Shown in pieces: positions 8,169 through 14,477 of a stretch of DNA of 20,890 nt (its first letter is position 1; each line of letters starts with the position of its first letter). A program made the position numbers and the translations under genes. Origin of the DNA: an uncultured Eubacteriales bacterium (GTDB taxonomy: Bacteria; Bacillota; Clostridia; Oscillospirales; Oscillospiraceae); NCBI GenBank assembly GCA_934567745.1, contig CAKTJM010000015.1:1-20890 (forward strand), written 5' to 3'. A model generated the notes under the pieces. That model was not told the DNA's origin. It saw only the letters and a list, made by a program, of their open reading frames with translations, and searched no databases.

Positions 8169-10042
8169 GATACACCGCCCGCACCGCCGTCGCCGCCTTC
8201 GTCCTGTGCGTCGCGGCCTTCACCGTTGGCGTGCTGTGCTTCGTCCAGCTCGAGCCGCTGATCACCGGCGGCTATTACGAGGGCTACGGCCAGGACAACG
8301 TCATCACCTCCGTGGCGGAGCTGGAACTGGATACCCAGTGGGACCGGTTCGACATCGAGTACGACCGCACGTCCGATCTCGGCTGCCGTGTCACGGACCG
8401 CGGCCTGGACCCCAACGTCTGGTACACCGTCAGCCAGAACGGGCGGGAGCTGCTGCGCGGCGGCCCGGCGGCCCCGGCCCTGCGCAGTGCGACCGACTTC
8501 CTGGCCCGCTACACGAACACCGTCTATCTCTCGGACGACCAGGCCCCCTACACCGTCACCCTCTATCTCGTGGACCGGAGCCACTTCGTCAGCAGCGAGA
8601 TCAGCCGCTCCATCGAGCGGGCCGTCAGCCGGATGGCCGACGCCGACGCCTATCTGACCGGCGCGGTCGTCGGCGGGGTGATCGCCCTGGCCAGCCTGGC
8701 CTACCTCGTCGCTGGCGCGCTCCGCCGCGCCCGGCCCGAGGGGGACGGGAACGCCGCCGACGCCTTCGACCGGAGCGTCCCCGCCGATCTCTGCCTGGTC
8801 CTGTGCCTCGCCCTCGCGTACCTCACGCAGGTGAGCTTCCCGGCGTCTGGCTGGTGGCGCAGCCCCGGCTCCCTGCTCTTCGACGGCGCGCTCCTGGTGC
8901 TCTTCGCCACCTGTACGCTGCCCCTGGGCCTGTCGCTCGTGCGGCGGCTCCCCGGCGGCCGCTGGAAGGAGGGCCTGCTCGTGCGGCGGCTCTGGGCCAA
9001 GGCCAGGACGACCGTCCGCTTCGCCGTCAGCCGACGGGATCTGCTCGCCGTGACCATCGTCGTCTTCGCGGTCCTCTCCGTCCTGGAGGGCCTCTGCGGC
9101 CTCTACTTCAGCTGGGGCGGCTGGATCTTCTGGGCCCTGATCCGTCTGGGTGAGTTCTTCCTCGTCGTCTACGCCGTGGTCTATTGGAAGATCCTCCGCG
9201 AGGGCGCGCACGAGCTGGCCGCGGGCGACCTGGCCTACCGCGTGCCGATCGAGGACCTGCGCGGCCCGTTCCGCGGGATGGGCGAGGACCTGAGCGCCAT
9301 CCGCGGCGGCATCGAGAAGGCCGTGGAGGAGCAGATGCGCTCCGAGCGGATGAAGACGGAGCTGATCACCAACGTCTCGCACGACATCAAGACCCCGCTC
9401 ACGTCCATCGTGAACTACGTGGACCTGCTGGACAAGGAGGACCTGCCCGACGGCCCGGCGCGGGAGTACGTCGCGGTGCTCGTGCGGCAGGCGGCGCGCC
9501 TGAAGAAGCTCACGGAGGACCTGGTCGAGGCGTCGAAGGCCTCGACGGGCAGCCTGGAGGTGGACCTCCAGCGCACGGACGTGAACGTCCTGCTCGACCA
9601 GAGCGCGGCGGAGTACGCCGACCGGCTGCGGGCGCAGGACCTCACCCTGGTCCTCCGCCCGGCGGAGGGCGAGGCCCTCGTCCTGGCGGACGGGCGGCTG
9701 CTGTGGCGGATCTTCGAGAACCTGCTGGGCAACATCGTGAAATACGCCCTGCCGGGCACGCGGGTGTACCTGAGCTGCACGGCGGAGGAGGCGACGGTGC
9801 GGATCGTCTTCCGCAACATCTCGCGCGACCCGCTGGACGTCCCGCCGGAGGAGCTGATCGAGCGCTTCGTGCGGGGGGACGCCGCCCGCAGCACGGAGGG
9901 CAGCGGTCTGGGCCTGGCCATCGCGAACAGCCTGACGGACCTCCAGCACGGCACCTTCGCCCTGGACCTCGACGGGGACCTGTTCAAGGTGACGCTCACC
10001 TTCCCCCGCCTGGAGGAGGGGCTGGACGGCCCGACACCCTGA
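8165..10042 (+). CDS. Multi-TM sensor histidine kinase
   Basis: 625-residue membrane kinase that should phosphorylate the preceding regulator; their ATGA overlap implies coupled translation. TM1 (about 8-28) is followed by an external region of about 135 residues, then five more predicted TM segments (about 164-186, 207-224, 237-259, 293-315, 320-342). A HAMP-like linker leads to the H-box NVSHDIKTPLTSIVNYVDLL with H406. The N-box is FENLLGNIVKYA (N519, N523) and the G2 box GSGLGLAIAN begins near 579. A classical DxGxG box is not apparent; FRNISRDPLD stands in its place, as in many VanS-like Firmicutes kinases. The extra membrane segments suggest sensing within the membrane as well as outside; the signal is unknown. 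Confidence 0.93.
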   Translation: MRYTARTAVAAFVLCVAAFTVGVLCFVQLEPLITGGYYEGYGQDNVITSVAELELDTQWDRFDIEYDRTSDLGCRVTDRGLDPNVWYTVSQNGRELLRGGPAAPALRSATDFLARYTNTVYLSDDQAPYTVTLYLVDRSHFVSSEISRSIERAVSRMADADAYLTGAVVGGVIALASLAYLVAGALRRARPEGDGNAADAFDRSVPADLCLVLCLALAYLTQVSFPASGWWRSPGSLLFDGALLVLFATCTLPLGLSLVRRLPGGRWKEGLLVRRLWAKARTTVRFAVSRRDLLAVTIVVFAVLSVLEGLCGLYFSWGGWIFWALIRLGEFFLVVYAVVYWKILREGAHELAAGDLAYRVPIEDLRGPFRGMGEDLSAIRGGIEKAVEEQMRSERMKTELITNVSHDIKTPLTSIVNYVDLLDKEDLPDGPAREYVAVLVRQAARLKKLTEDLVEASKASTGSLEVDLQRTDVNVLLDQSAAEYADRLRAQDLTLVLRPAEGEALVLADGRLLWRIFENLLGNIVKYALPGTRVYLSCTAEEATVRIVFRNISRDPLDVPPEELIERFVRGDAARSTEGSGLGLAIANSLTDLQHGTFALDLDGDLFKVTLTFPRLEEGLDGPTP

Positions 10043-10105
10043 CCGCATCGCCCCCGAACGGACCAAGACGAGATGAGAGCGACCGAATGGAAAGGAGCGA
10101 ACGAC

Positions 10106-10367
10106 ATGAAACGATACGGTGTCCTCACGCTCGCCCTGTCCACGGCGGCATGCGCCCGCACGGCCGCGACCGTGCGGGAGATGGCCCCGGACGAGCAGGC
10201 GATGGTCTACGTGGAGACCGTCGTCCCGCAGGAGCTGGACCGGATCGACTTCACCTTCTGCTGCGGTGCGCAGGTGTGGCTGCGCCACGGCCCTGCCGGT
10301 GACGGTCACCGGATCGGCCGACATCACCGCCGAGTCCCTCGGCGGCCTCCCGAATTGGCCCGAATGA
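10106..10367 (+). pseudogene. Small exported protein, probably frameshifted
   Basis: A good AAAGGAG precedes the ATG at 10106. The product starts MKRYGVLTLALSTAACART, a signal-peptide-like stretch with a possible but atypical lipobox cysteine at 16, then TVREMAPDEQAMVYVETVVP and DRIDFTF. After about 10270 this frame turns into Arg/His-rich sequence typical of out-of-frame GC-rich DNA and ends at 10378. The next frame instead reads LPVTVTGSADITAESLGG and ends PNWPE with a stop at 10365-10367. One extra base (or two missing) near 10270-10290 would join them. It follows the kinase by 63 bases in the same direction and could have been an accessory envelope protein of that system. A sequencing error or a genuine 90-residue protein are the alternatives. 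Confidence 0.5.
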
Positions 10368-10385
10368 TGCCTAGATAAAGAGGAA

Positions 10386-10408
10386 GGCCCGCCCCAATGG
10401 GGCGGGCC
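10386..10408 (-). terminator. Left bracket hairpin of repeat element A; minus-strand terminator
   Basis: GGCCCGCCCC (10386-10395) pairs with GGGGCGGGCC (10399-10408) around a 3-base loop. On the minus strand it is followed by TTCCTCTTT, so it probably ends the DUF1836-tatD-radical SAM transcript after reading through the element. Confidence 0.65.
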
Positions 10409-10409
10409 G

Positions 10410-10612
10410 CAGCGTGTCAAAAAAGCCTCGCAGAGTTTCGTGCCCGCAGGCACGAAATAGAGTCGAGTCATTTTCTCCGGCGACATGTGCGTCGGAGAAA
10501 ATACTTCTCAGCCCGTAAGTGTGCGAATCGTCCGCCGCAGGCGGACGGTGCGTTTGCGCAACGGGCTGCATCCCCTCTGCCGGAAAACCCCGCAGGGGTT
10601 TTTCGACAGCCT
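10410..10612 (+). repeat. Structured ~200-bp intergenic element, copy A
   Basis: A non-coding element lying between convergent genes, matched without gaps by copy B at 18475-18677 with about 16 substitutions, nearly all within 10515-10563. The ends are imperfect inverted repeats (TGTCAAAAAAGCC on the left; TGTCGAAAAACCC on the right, read on the minus strand). Internal pairings: TTTCGTGCC/GGCACGAAA (10436-10457), ATTTTCTCCG/CGGAGAAAAT (10470-10502), CAGCCCGT/ACGGGCTG (10509-10568) enclosing GTCCGCC/GGCGGAC (10530-10546), and a terminator-like right-end hairpin (10578-10608). Both strands have open frames through it, but copies differ by base-pair-preserving changes rather than silent ones, so I regard it as a folded RNA or MITE-like element. 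Confidence 0.85.
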
Positions 10613-10613
10613 G

Positions 10614-10642
10614 ACCGGCCCATCCCCAAGGGATGGGCCGGT
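10614..10642 (+). terminator. Right bracket hairpin of repeat element A; plus-strand terminator
   Basis: A 13-bp stem (ACCGGCCCATCCC with its complement, 3-base loop CAA) followed by GTTTTCTGGTTTT, a fair U-rich tail on the plus strand. It resembles the left bracket hairpin, differing by paired substitutions (GC/GC versus AT/AT in the middle of the stem). Confidence 0.7.
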
Positions 10643-10666
10643 GTTTTCTGGTTTTGTCAGAGGTCT

Positions 10667-11281
10667 TCACCCCGAATACGGCCGCACGCGGAACCGTGCG
10701 CCCAGCCCCTCGGCCAGCGCCCGGCACGCGGCGATCTCCGCCGGGGACTTGTCATAGTCCACGATGGTCACGGCCACGTCCGGCAGGACCTTCGCCGCCT
10801 CGCGCACGAAGTCGAGCATCGCCTGCCAGGCCACCGCCCCGGAGCCGGGGCGCGTCACGCGCAGATACTCCTCCGGCGTCGAGCCGTTGAGCGACACGGA
10901 CACCGCGTCCAGCCGCCCGACCAGCTCCGGCACGATGTCCCGGTGGTTGATCAGGCTCCCGTGCCCGTTCGTGTTCAGCCGGATCCGCGGCAGGTCCGCC
11001 CGGCCGCTCTCGTGCAGCCGGTCGCACAGCCACAGCAGATCGTCCAGCCGACACGTCGGCTCGCCGTAGCCGCAGAAGACGATCTCCTCATACGGCCGCA
11101 GATCGCGTGCCAGGATCTCGTCGAGCACCGCCTGACGCGGCGGCTCCTCCCGGAGCCACAGTCCGCCCAGACTGGCGTCGTCCTGGTCGCGGATGCAGAA
11201 CACGCACGAGCAGTCGCAGCGGTTGGTCATGTTGATGTACAGCCCGCCGTAATAATCATAGGTGATGATGTCGCCTAGCAT
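10667..11281 (-). CDS. TatD-associated radical SAM protein
   Basis: 204-residue small radical SAM protein. The iron-sulfur motif is C22-x3-C26-x2-C29 (NRCDCSCVFC) and the SAM-binding glycine/glutamate motif is GYGEPT (71-76). Its fusion-like adjacency to tatD matches a known family of radical SAM proteins encoded beside TatD, whose substrate is not established. It starts 21 bases after the tatD stop, with AAAGGAC as a modest ribosome binding site. It is last in the DUF1836-tatD operon. It is shorter than many radical SAM enzymes but has the core, so it may be a minimal barrel. Confidence 0.88.
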   Translation of the reverse strand: MLGDIITYDYYGGLYINMTNRCDCSCVFCIRDQDDASLGGLWLREEPPRQAVLDEILARDLRPYEEIVFCGYGEPTCRLDDLLWLCDRLHESGRADLPRIRLNTNGHGSLINHRDIVPELVGRLDAVSVSLNGSTPEEYLRVTRPGSGAVAWQAMLDFVREAAKVLPDVAVTIVDYDKSPAEIAACRALAEGLGARFRVRPYSG

Positions 11282-11302
11282 GTCGCACCGTCCTTTCGTC
11301 TC

Positions 11303-12064
11303 TCACTCGATCCCGAACAGCCGCTTCCCGTTCTCCGTCGTGGCCCGCACGACCTCCTCCACCGGCAGCTCCTTCAGCTCTGCGATCGTCTCCGCCATGC
11401 GGTAGACGTAGCGGGAGTCGCACCGCTTCCCGCGGTACGGCGTCGGGGCCATGTACGGCGCGTCGGTCTCGACCATCATCCGTTCGAGCGGCGTCTGGCG
11501 GATGACCTCCGGGGCCTTGCGCACGTTCTTGAACGTGATCGTCCCCGTGAACGACAGGTGCCAGCCGAGCCGCACCAGCGTCTTCGCGTCCTCCGCGCTG
11601 CCGGAATAGCAGTGGAACACGCCCCGCACCGCCGGGAACCGCCGGACCGTGGCGAGCGAGTCCGCGTGGGCCTCACGGTCGTGCACGATGACGGGCAGGT
11701 CCAGCCGCTCCGCCAGCGCGAGCTGCGCCGCGAAGACCTCCTGCTGCAGGTCGTGCGGGACCTCCTTCCAGTAGTAGTCCAGCCCGATCTCGCCGATCGC
11801 CTTGACCTTCGGGTGCTGCGCCAGTCCCTCGACCTGCGCGAGCCAGTCCTCCGGCAGCCCGAGCGCGTCCTCGGGATGGACGCCGACGGCGGCATAGACG
11901 AACGGCCAGCGCTCCGCCAGCTCGATCGCCTGCCGCGAGGAGGCCAGGTCGCAGCCGGGCACGAGGACCAGGCCGACGCCAGCCTCCGCCAGGGACGCGA
12001 GGACCGCGTCCCGGTCGCCGTCGAAGGCCTGATCGTAGTAATGGGCGTGGGTGTCGAAGAGCAT
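11303..12064 (-). CDS. tatD: TatD family metal-dependent hydrolase
   Basis: 253 residues, amidohydrolase-type barrel. Metal and catalytic residues expected for TatD are all present: H6 and H8 in DTHAHYYD, E92 in IGEIGLDYYW, H128 in VIVHDREAH, H151 in VFHCYSGS, and D201 in VETDAPYMAPTP. TatD enzymes act as 3'-5' exonucleases or DNases in several bacteria, and D-aminoacyl-tRNA deacylase activity has been described for relatives; which applies here cannot be told. Its ATG overlaps the DUF1836 stop by one base (TGATG), implying coupled translation. Confidence 0.95.
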   Translation of the reverse strand: MLFDTHAHYYDQAFDGDRDAVLASLAEAGVGLVLVPGCDLASSRQAIELAERWPFVYAAVGVHPEDALGLPEDWLAQVEGLAQHPKVKAIGEIGLDYYWKEVPHDLQQEVFAAQLALAERLDLPVIVHDREAHADSLATVRRFPAVRGVFHCYSGSAEDAKTLVRLGWHLSFTGTITFKNVRKAPEVIRQTPLERMMVETDAPYMAPTPYRGKRCDSRYVYRMAETIAELKELPVEEVVRATTENGKRLFGIE

Positions 12065-12720
12065 CAGTCCTTCGCCTCCTTCTCGTCCGCGGCCCTCTGG
12101 GCGAGCGGATGGATCCCGCGCTCGTCGTTGATCCGCTCCTGCTCCTTGACCCGGTCGGGGTCCGCCCCGCGCAGGTGGAGCAGCTTCTCGGCCATGATCC
12201 GGGACAGGCCCGCCGTCAGGATCGTCTGGATGATGATGTCCTCGACGGAGGCGTCGCCCTCGCGCTGGGGGTCGAGGATGTCCTTGACCGACGCGCGCGT
12301 CTGGGCCGTGAAGAAGTTCGCGACGTATTGCAGCCGCGCGACATAGGCGGTGTAGAAGCTCCGGACGGTCTCCTCGTCGGACTCGTCCGGCAGCAGCTGC
12401 CGCAGATAGCTGATGCTCACGCCCTGCTTGAGGGTGAAGATCATGATGAGATAGGCGATGTGGATGCGGTAGTACTTCCGCTTCTCCGGCGCGGGCATGA
12501 CGCGCAGGCGGACGTAGTTGTTGATGGTCGTGGGGGTGACGGGCCGGTCGCCCTGATCCTCGACGGGGATGAAGTCGAGGTACTGCCCCAGGAGGGCGAT
12601 CACCTGATCCATGTACAGCCCGATGTCGGGCAGCTCCTTCCAGGCGGGGAGCTTGTAGTGGTTGAGATAGCCCTCCCAGCGCAGCAGCTTGTGCGCGACG
12701 AGGTCCTTGTCATAACTCAT
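12064..12720 (-). CDS. DUF1836 family protein, likely DNA-binding
   Basis: 218 residues. The central part (TTINNYVRLRVMPAPEKRKY, then RIHIAYLIMIFTLKQGVSIS) is characteristic of DUF1836, a Firmicutes family that resembles MerR-like winged helix-turn-helix proteins. A C-terminal region contains a long helical stretch (VEDIIIQTILTAGLSRIMAEKL) that may mediate dimerisation or ligand binding. The function is not known. It is the first gene of the tatD operon, has AACAGGAG upstream of its ATG, and sits behind a leader of about 250 bases. A regulator of its own operon is one possibility, suggested by the palindrome at 12941-12961. Confidence 0.85.
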   Translation of the reverse strand: MSYDKDLVAHKLLRWEGYLNHYKLPAWKELPDIGLYMDQVIALLGQYLDFIPVEDQGDRPVTPTTINNYVRLRVMPAPEKRKYYRIHIAYLIMIFTLKQGVSISYLRQLLPDESDEETVRSFYTAYVARLQYVANFFTAQTRASVKDILDPQREGDASVEDIIIQTILTAGLSRIMAEKLLHLRGADPDRVKEQERINDERGIHPLAQRAADEKEAKD

Positions 12721-12940
12721 AGTCTCTCCTGTTCTGTTGGGGGACCCTGGACGGCGTCCCGCACGGCGTCTGGCGGATCTCCTCCGCCGCTCCTGCGTTG
12801 CCGGAGCTTGAAAGCCACCAAGGCTTCCTGCGCTCCTGCGCCTTGGTGCGGCGAAGCAGCTCTCGCCACCCGCGCGCGCGTGCCGCCGCCCAGTGCCCCT
12901 GTGTCGAAGACGTTTTCTCGTTCTTCCTATTACGTGTAGC

Positions 12941-12961
12941 GATATCCAGATGCTGGATATC
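12941..12961. promoter_or_regulatory. Palindromic operator candidate before DUF1836
   Basis: GATATCCAG-ATG-CTGGATATC, a perfect 9-bp inverted repeat about 7-27 bases after the predicted start site of the DUF1836-tatD operon. It is AT-richer than its surroundings and sits where a repressor would block transcription. An RNA hairpin at the 5' end of the leader is the alternative. Confidence 0.5.
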
Positions 12962-12974
12962 CGCGTCTGCTCTT

Positions 12975-13003
12975 ATTGTAACACCGGGAACGGGAGACTA
13001 CAA
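12975..13003 (-). promoter_or_regulatory. Predicted sigma-A promoter of DUF1836-tatD-radical SAM operon
   Basis: Read on the minus strand: -35 TTGTAG (13003-12998), 17-base spacer, -10 TACAAT (12980-12975). The start site would be near 12968. Confidence 0.6.
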
Positions 13004-13060
13004 CGATAAAATGCGAAAATCTTTCAGGAGAGCTAGACTGTCATATCACATGGGTGAGAT

Positions 13061-13867
13061 CTATCCCCTCGCCCCAAACAGCACCGCCCGCCCCGCGCGG
13101 TCCAGGTGGGCCGCGCGGCGGCTCGTCTCCCGGGCGAAGGCGGCCAGCGTCGGGTCTTCGATGCCCTCCGGCAGCGGCCCGAGCCGGTCCAGGTCCGCCT
13201 CCTCCAGATCGAGGGCGTAGGGGTCCCGCCCCAGCGCCGCCAGGGCCAGCGCCTGGGCCGCGACGGGGGCGTAGAGGTTCACGTGCAGCCCGTACCAGTC
13301 CGGGCACGACCGTTCGAGCACCGCCCGGACGCCCGCCGCCGGGAAGCGGCGGAGGAAGTCGTTCTCCCCCGCCAGCCGCTCCAGCCAGTGCAGGAGATAG
13401 TCCGCCCCCTGGCCGGGGACCGGGTCCGGCAGGGCGAGGGGATAGTCGATCGAGCACGGGATCTCGTGCGCGGCGAAGCGCAGGTCGTACCGCCGGAAGA
13501 ACGGCCCGATCCCCCGCAGGGTGTCCAGCAGGGCGCGGTTCGCCGCGGGCGGCAGCTCGCGGCACAGCCGCTGCCACAGGGCATAGGCCCGCGCGGTCTG
13601 GTCCCGCAGCCGGTCACGGCCCGCCGCCAGCGCGGCGGACCAGTCCCCGTCGAGCAGCGCCCGCCACCGCGGCCCGGGCGCCGGACCAATCTGCAATGTG
13701 CAGCACAGGCTCTCCAGCAACTGCTCGGCCTGCTCCGCGGGCAGCGCGCTGCTCTGCCCGCCGGTCCAGCGGCGGCATTCGTCGGCCAGCAGCGCGCCGA
13801 GCTGTCCCTGGAAGCGCGCCAGCTCCTCCCCCGTCAGCGGGGCGGCGAGGTCAGTCCGCATCCCCAT
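13061..13867 (-). CDS. Hypothetical protein resembling DUF6179
   Basis: 268 residues, no signal peptide or membrane segment. Features resembling my recollection of DUF6179: a GGQSSALPAEQAEQLLESL segment (about 38-56), IGPFFRRYDLRFAAHEIPCS (about 148-167) followed by DYPLALPDP, and GENDFLRRFP. These conserved blocks rich in aromatic and acidic residues suggest a folded enzyme-like or structural domain, but no catalytic motif is evident and the function is unknown. It overlaps the preceding gene by 17 bases. Two close ATGs are possible (13867 and 13861); GGAGGAGGGCG upstream serves either. Family assignment is from memory of the motifs. Confidence 0.75.
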   Translation of the reverse strand: MGMRTDLAAPLTGEELARFQGQLGALLADECRRWTGGQSSALPAEQAEQLLESLCCTLQIGPAPGPRWRALLDGDWSAALAAGRDRLRDQTARAYALWQRLCRELPPAANRALLDTLRGIGPFFRRYDLRFAAHEIPCSIDYPLALPDPVPGQGADYLLHWLERLAGENDFLRRFPAAGVRAVLERSCPDWYGLHVNLYAPVAAQALALAALGRDPYALDLEEADLDRLGPLPEGIEDPTLAAFARETSRRAAHLDRAGRAVLFGARG

Positions 13868-14309
13868 CGCCCTCCTCCCATTCGGTCCCGCGCAGGGAGC
13901 CGGTGTGCCCGATGCGCACGAGATCGTAGCGGTCCACGTCGGCCAGCGGCTCGATCGCCCCGTGGGCCGGTCCGTCGTAGAGGAGGACGAGGGCGTCGAG
14001 CAGCTCGCCGTCGGTGAGGGCCCCGGCGGTCGCGCGGCGGTGGTGGTAGAAGAGGGCCTGGAGCGCCGCGAGGTCCTCGGCGGCGCGCCCCGGCTCGTCC
14101 AGCCGGGGGCCGAAGCGGGCGATCAGCTGCGGCAGGACGCCGCCGTCCAGCTCGACCAGGCCATTGTCCCGCAGAGCGGCGAGACGGCGGCCGTCCAGGT
14201 CGCGGAGCTGATCGGGCGTGAGCGCCAGCCCGCACCGCGCGGCCAGGTCGAGACACCGCGCCGCCGGAGCGGGCGTCGGGCGGAGGGGGAGAAGGGAGAG
14301 ATGAGACAT
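13851..14309 (-). CDS. Hypothetical protein resembling DUF6323
   Basis: 152 residues, predicted cytoplasmic and mostly helical. It contains GLVELDGGVLPQLIARF, ALQALFYHHRRATAGALTDG and ALVLLYDGPAHGAIEPLA, blocks that resemble DUF6323 proteins of Clostridia, which I recall as genetic neighbours of DUF6179. The function is unknown. A strong GGAGGTG precedes the ATG at 14309, and the next gene overlaps its end by 17 bases, so the two are probably made together and may interact. Family assignment is from memory. Confidence 0.78.
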   Translation of the reverse strand: MSHLSLLPLRPTPAPAARCLDLAARCGLALTPDQLRDLDGRRLAALRDNGLVELDGGVLPQLIARFGPRLDEPGRAAEDLAALQALFYHHRRATAGALTDGELLDALVLLYDGPAHGAIEPLADVDRYDLVRIGHTGSLRGTEWEEGDGDAD

Positions 14310-14344
14310 CGAGAGGGCACCTCCTGTTCAGATGAGATGCAGGC

Positions 14345-14373
14345 ATGGTACCACCGCGCGGGAGCAAGGACAA
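14345..14373 (-). promoter_or_regulatory. Predicted promoter of the DUF6323/DUF6179-like pair
   Basis: Read on the minus strand: -35 TTGTCC (14373-14368), 17-base spacer, extended -10 TGG-TACCAT (14350-14345). It is back to back with the plus-strand promoter at 14377-14405, the two -35 boxes being 3 bases apart. Confidence 0.5.
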
Positions 14374-14376
14374 GAC

Positions 14377-14405
14377 TTGAAATTTCAGCCATTTTGTGGT
14401 ATAAT
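14377..14405 (+). promoter_or_regulatory. Near-consensus sigma-A promoter without a gene downstream
   Basis: TTGAAA (14377-14382), 17-base spacer, extended -10 TGG-TATAAT (14400-14405). This is the best promoter match in the window. Transcription would start near 14411, run through the hairpin at 14420-14454 and then antisense into the 3' end of the YD-repeat gene. No plus-strand gene follows. Confidence 0.6.
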
Positions 14406-14419
14406 AAGGGCAGAAAACA

Positions 14420-14454
14420 AGACCGCGCGGCGTATTTTTTACGCCGCGCGGTCT
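14420..14454 (-). terminator. Terminator of the YD-repeat gene
   Basis: A 15-bp perfect stem (AGACCGCGCGGCGTA and its complement) with a TTTTT/AAAAA loop, 23 bases after the stop at 14478. On the minus strand it is followed by TGTTTTCTG. On the plus strand the tail is weak (GTTCGTGTC), so it is mainly a minus-strand terminator. Confidence 0.75.
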
Positions 14455-14477
14455 GTTCGTGTCATTCGTTCGCCGAT

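Larger units (their letters stand above)
12721..13060 (-). other. Leader and promoter region of the DUF1836-tatD operon
   Basis: About 340 bases with no credible gene. On the minus strand it holds a promoter (12975-13003), a perfect palindrome just after the start site (12941-12961), and a GC-rich leader with the inverted repeat CACCAAGG/CCTTGGTG (12816-12823 and 12841-12848), nested within GAGCT/AGCTC. The motif GCAGGAGCG recurs in it. I found no match to a T-box or to a riboswitch class that I know. Confidence 0.5.

Noticed and set aside
9713..9940. Histidine kinase inactive because a DxGxG box is missing
   Set aside because: Many active VanS-like kinases of Firmicutes have this form; H-box, N-box and G2 box are intact.
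7470..10042. A vancomycin-resistance (vanR-vanS) locus
   Set aside because: The proteins are only of the VanR/VanS-like subfamily; no vanHAX, vanY or ligase gene is nearby.
8138..10486. A long minus-strand frame opposite the histidine kinase
   Set aside because: The kinase has full motifs on the other strand; the antisense translation is compositional noise.
10586..10604. Short regularly recurring GC hairpins as a CRISPR array
   Set aside because: The repeats are hairpins in single elements; there is no series of equal repeats with unique spacers and no cas gene.
10397..11278. Plus-strand frame running through repeat element A, with a near-identical peptide encoded by element B
   Set aside because: The shared peptide stems only from the repeated DNA; changes between copies preserve base pairs rather than amino acids, and the rest of the frame is antisense to the radical SAM gene.
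12721..12970. Possible T-box or known riboswitch in the DUF1836 leader
   Set aside because: A GGGTGG string occurs, but I see no T-box antiterminator core, specifier loop or terminator, nor core motifs of riboswitches known to me.
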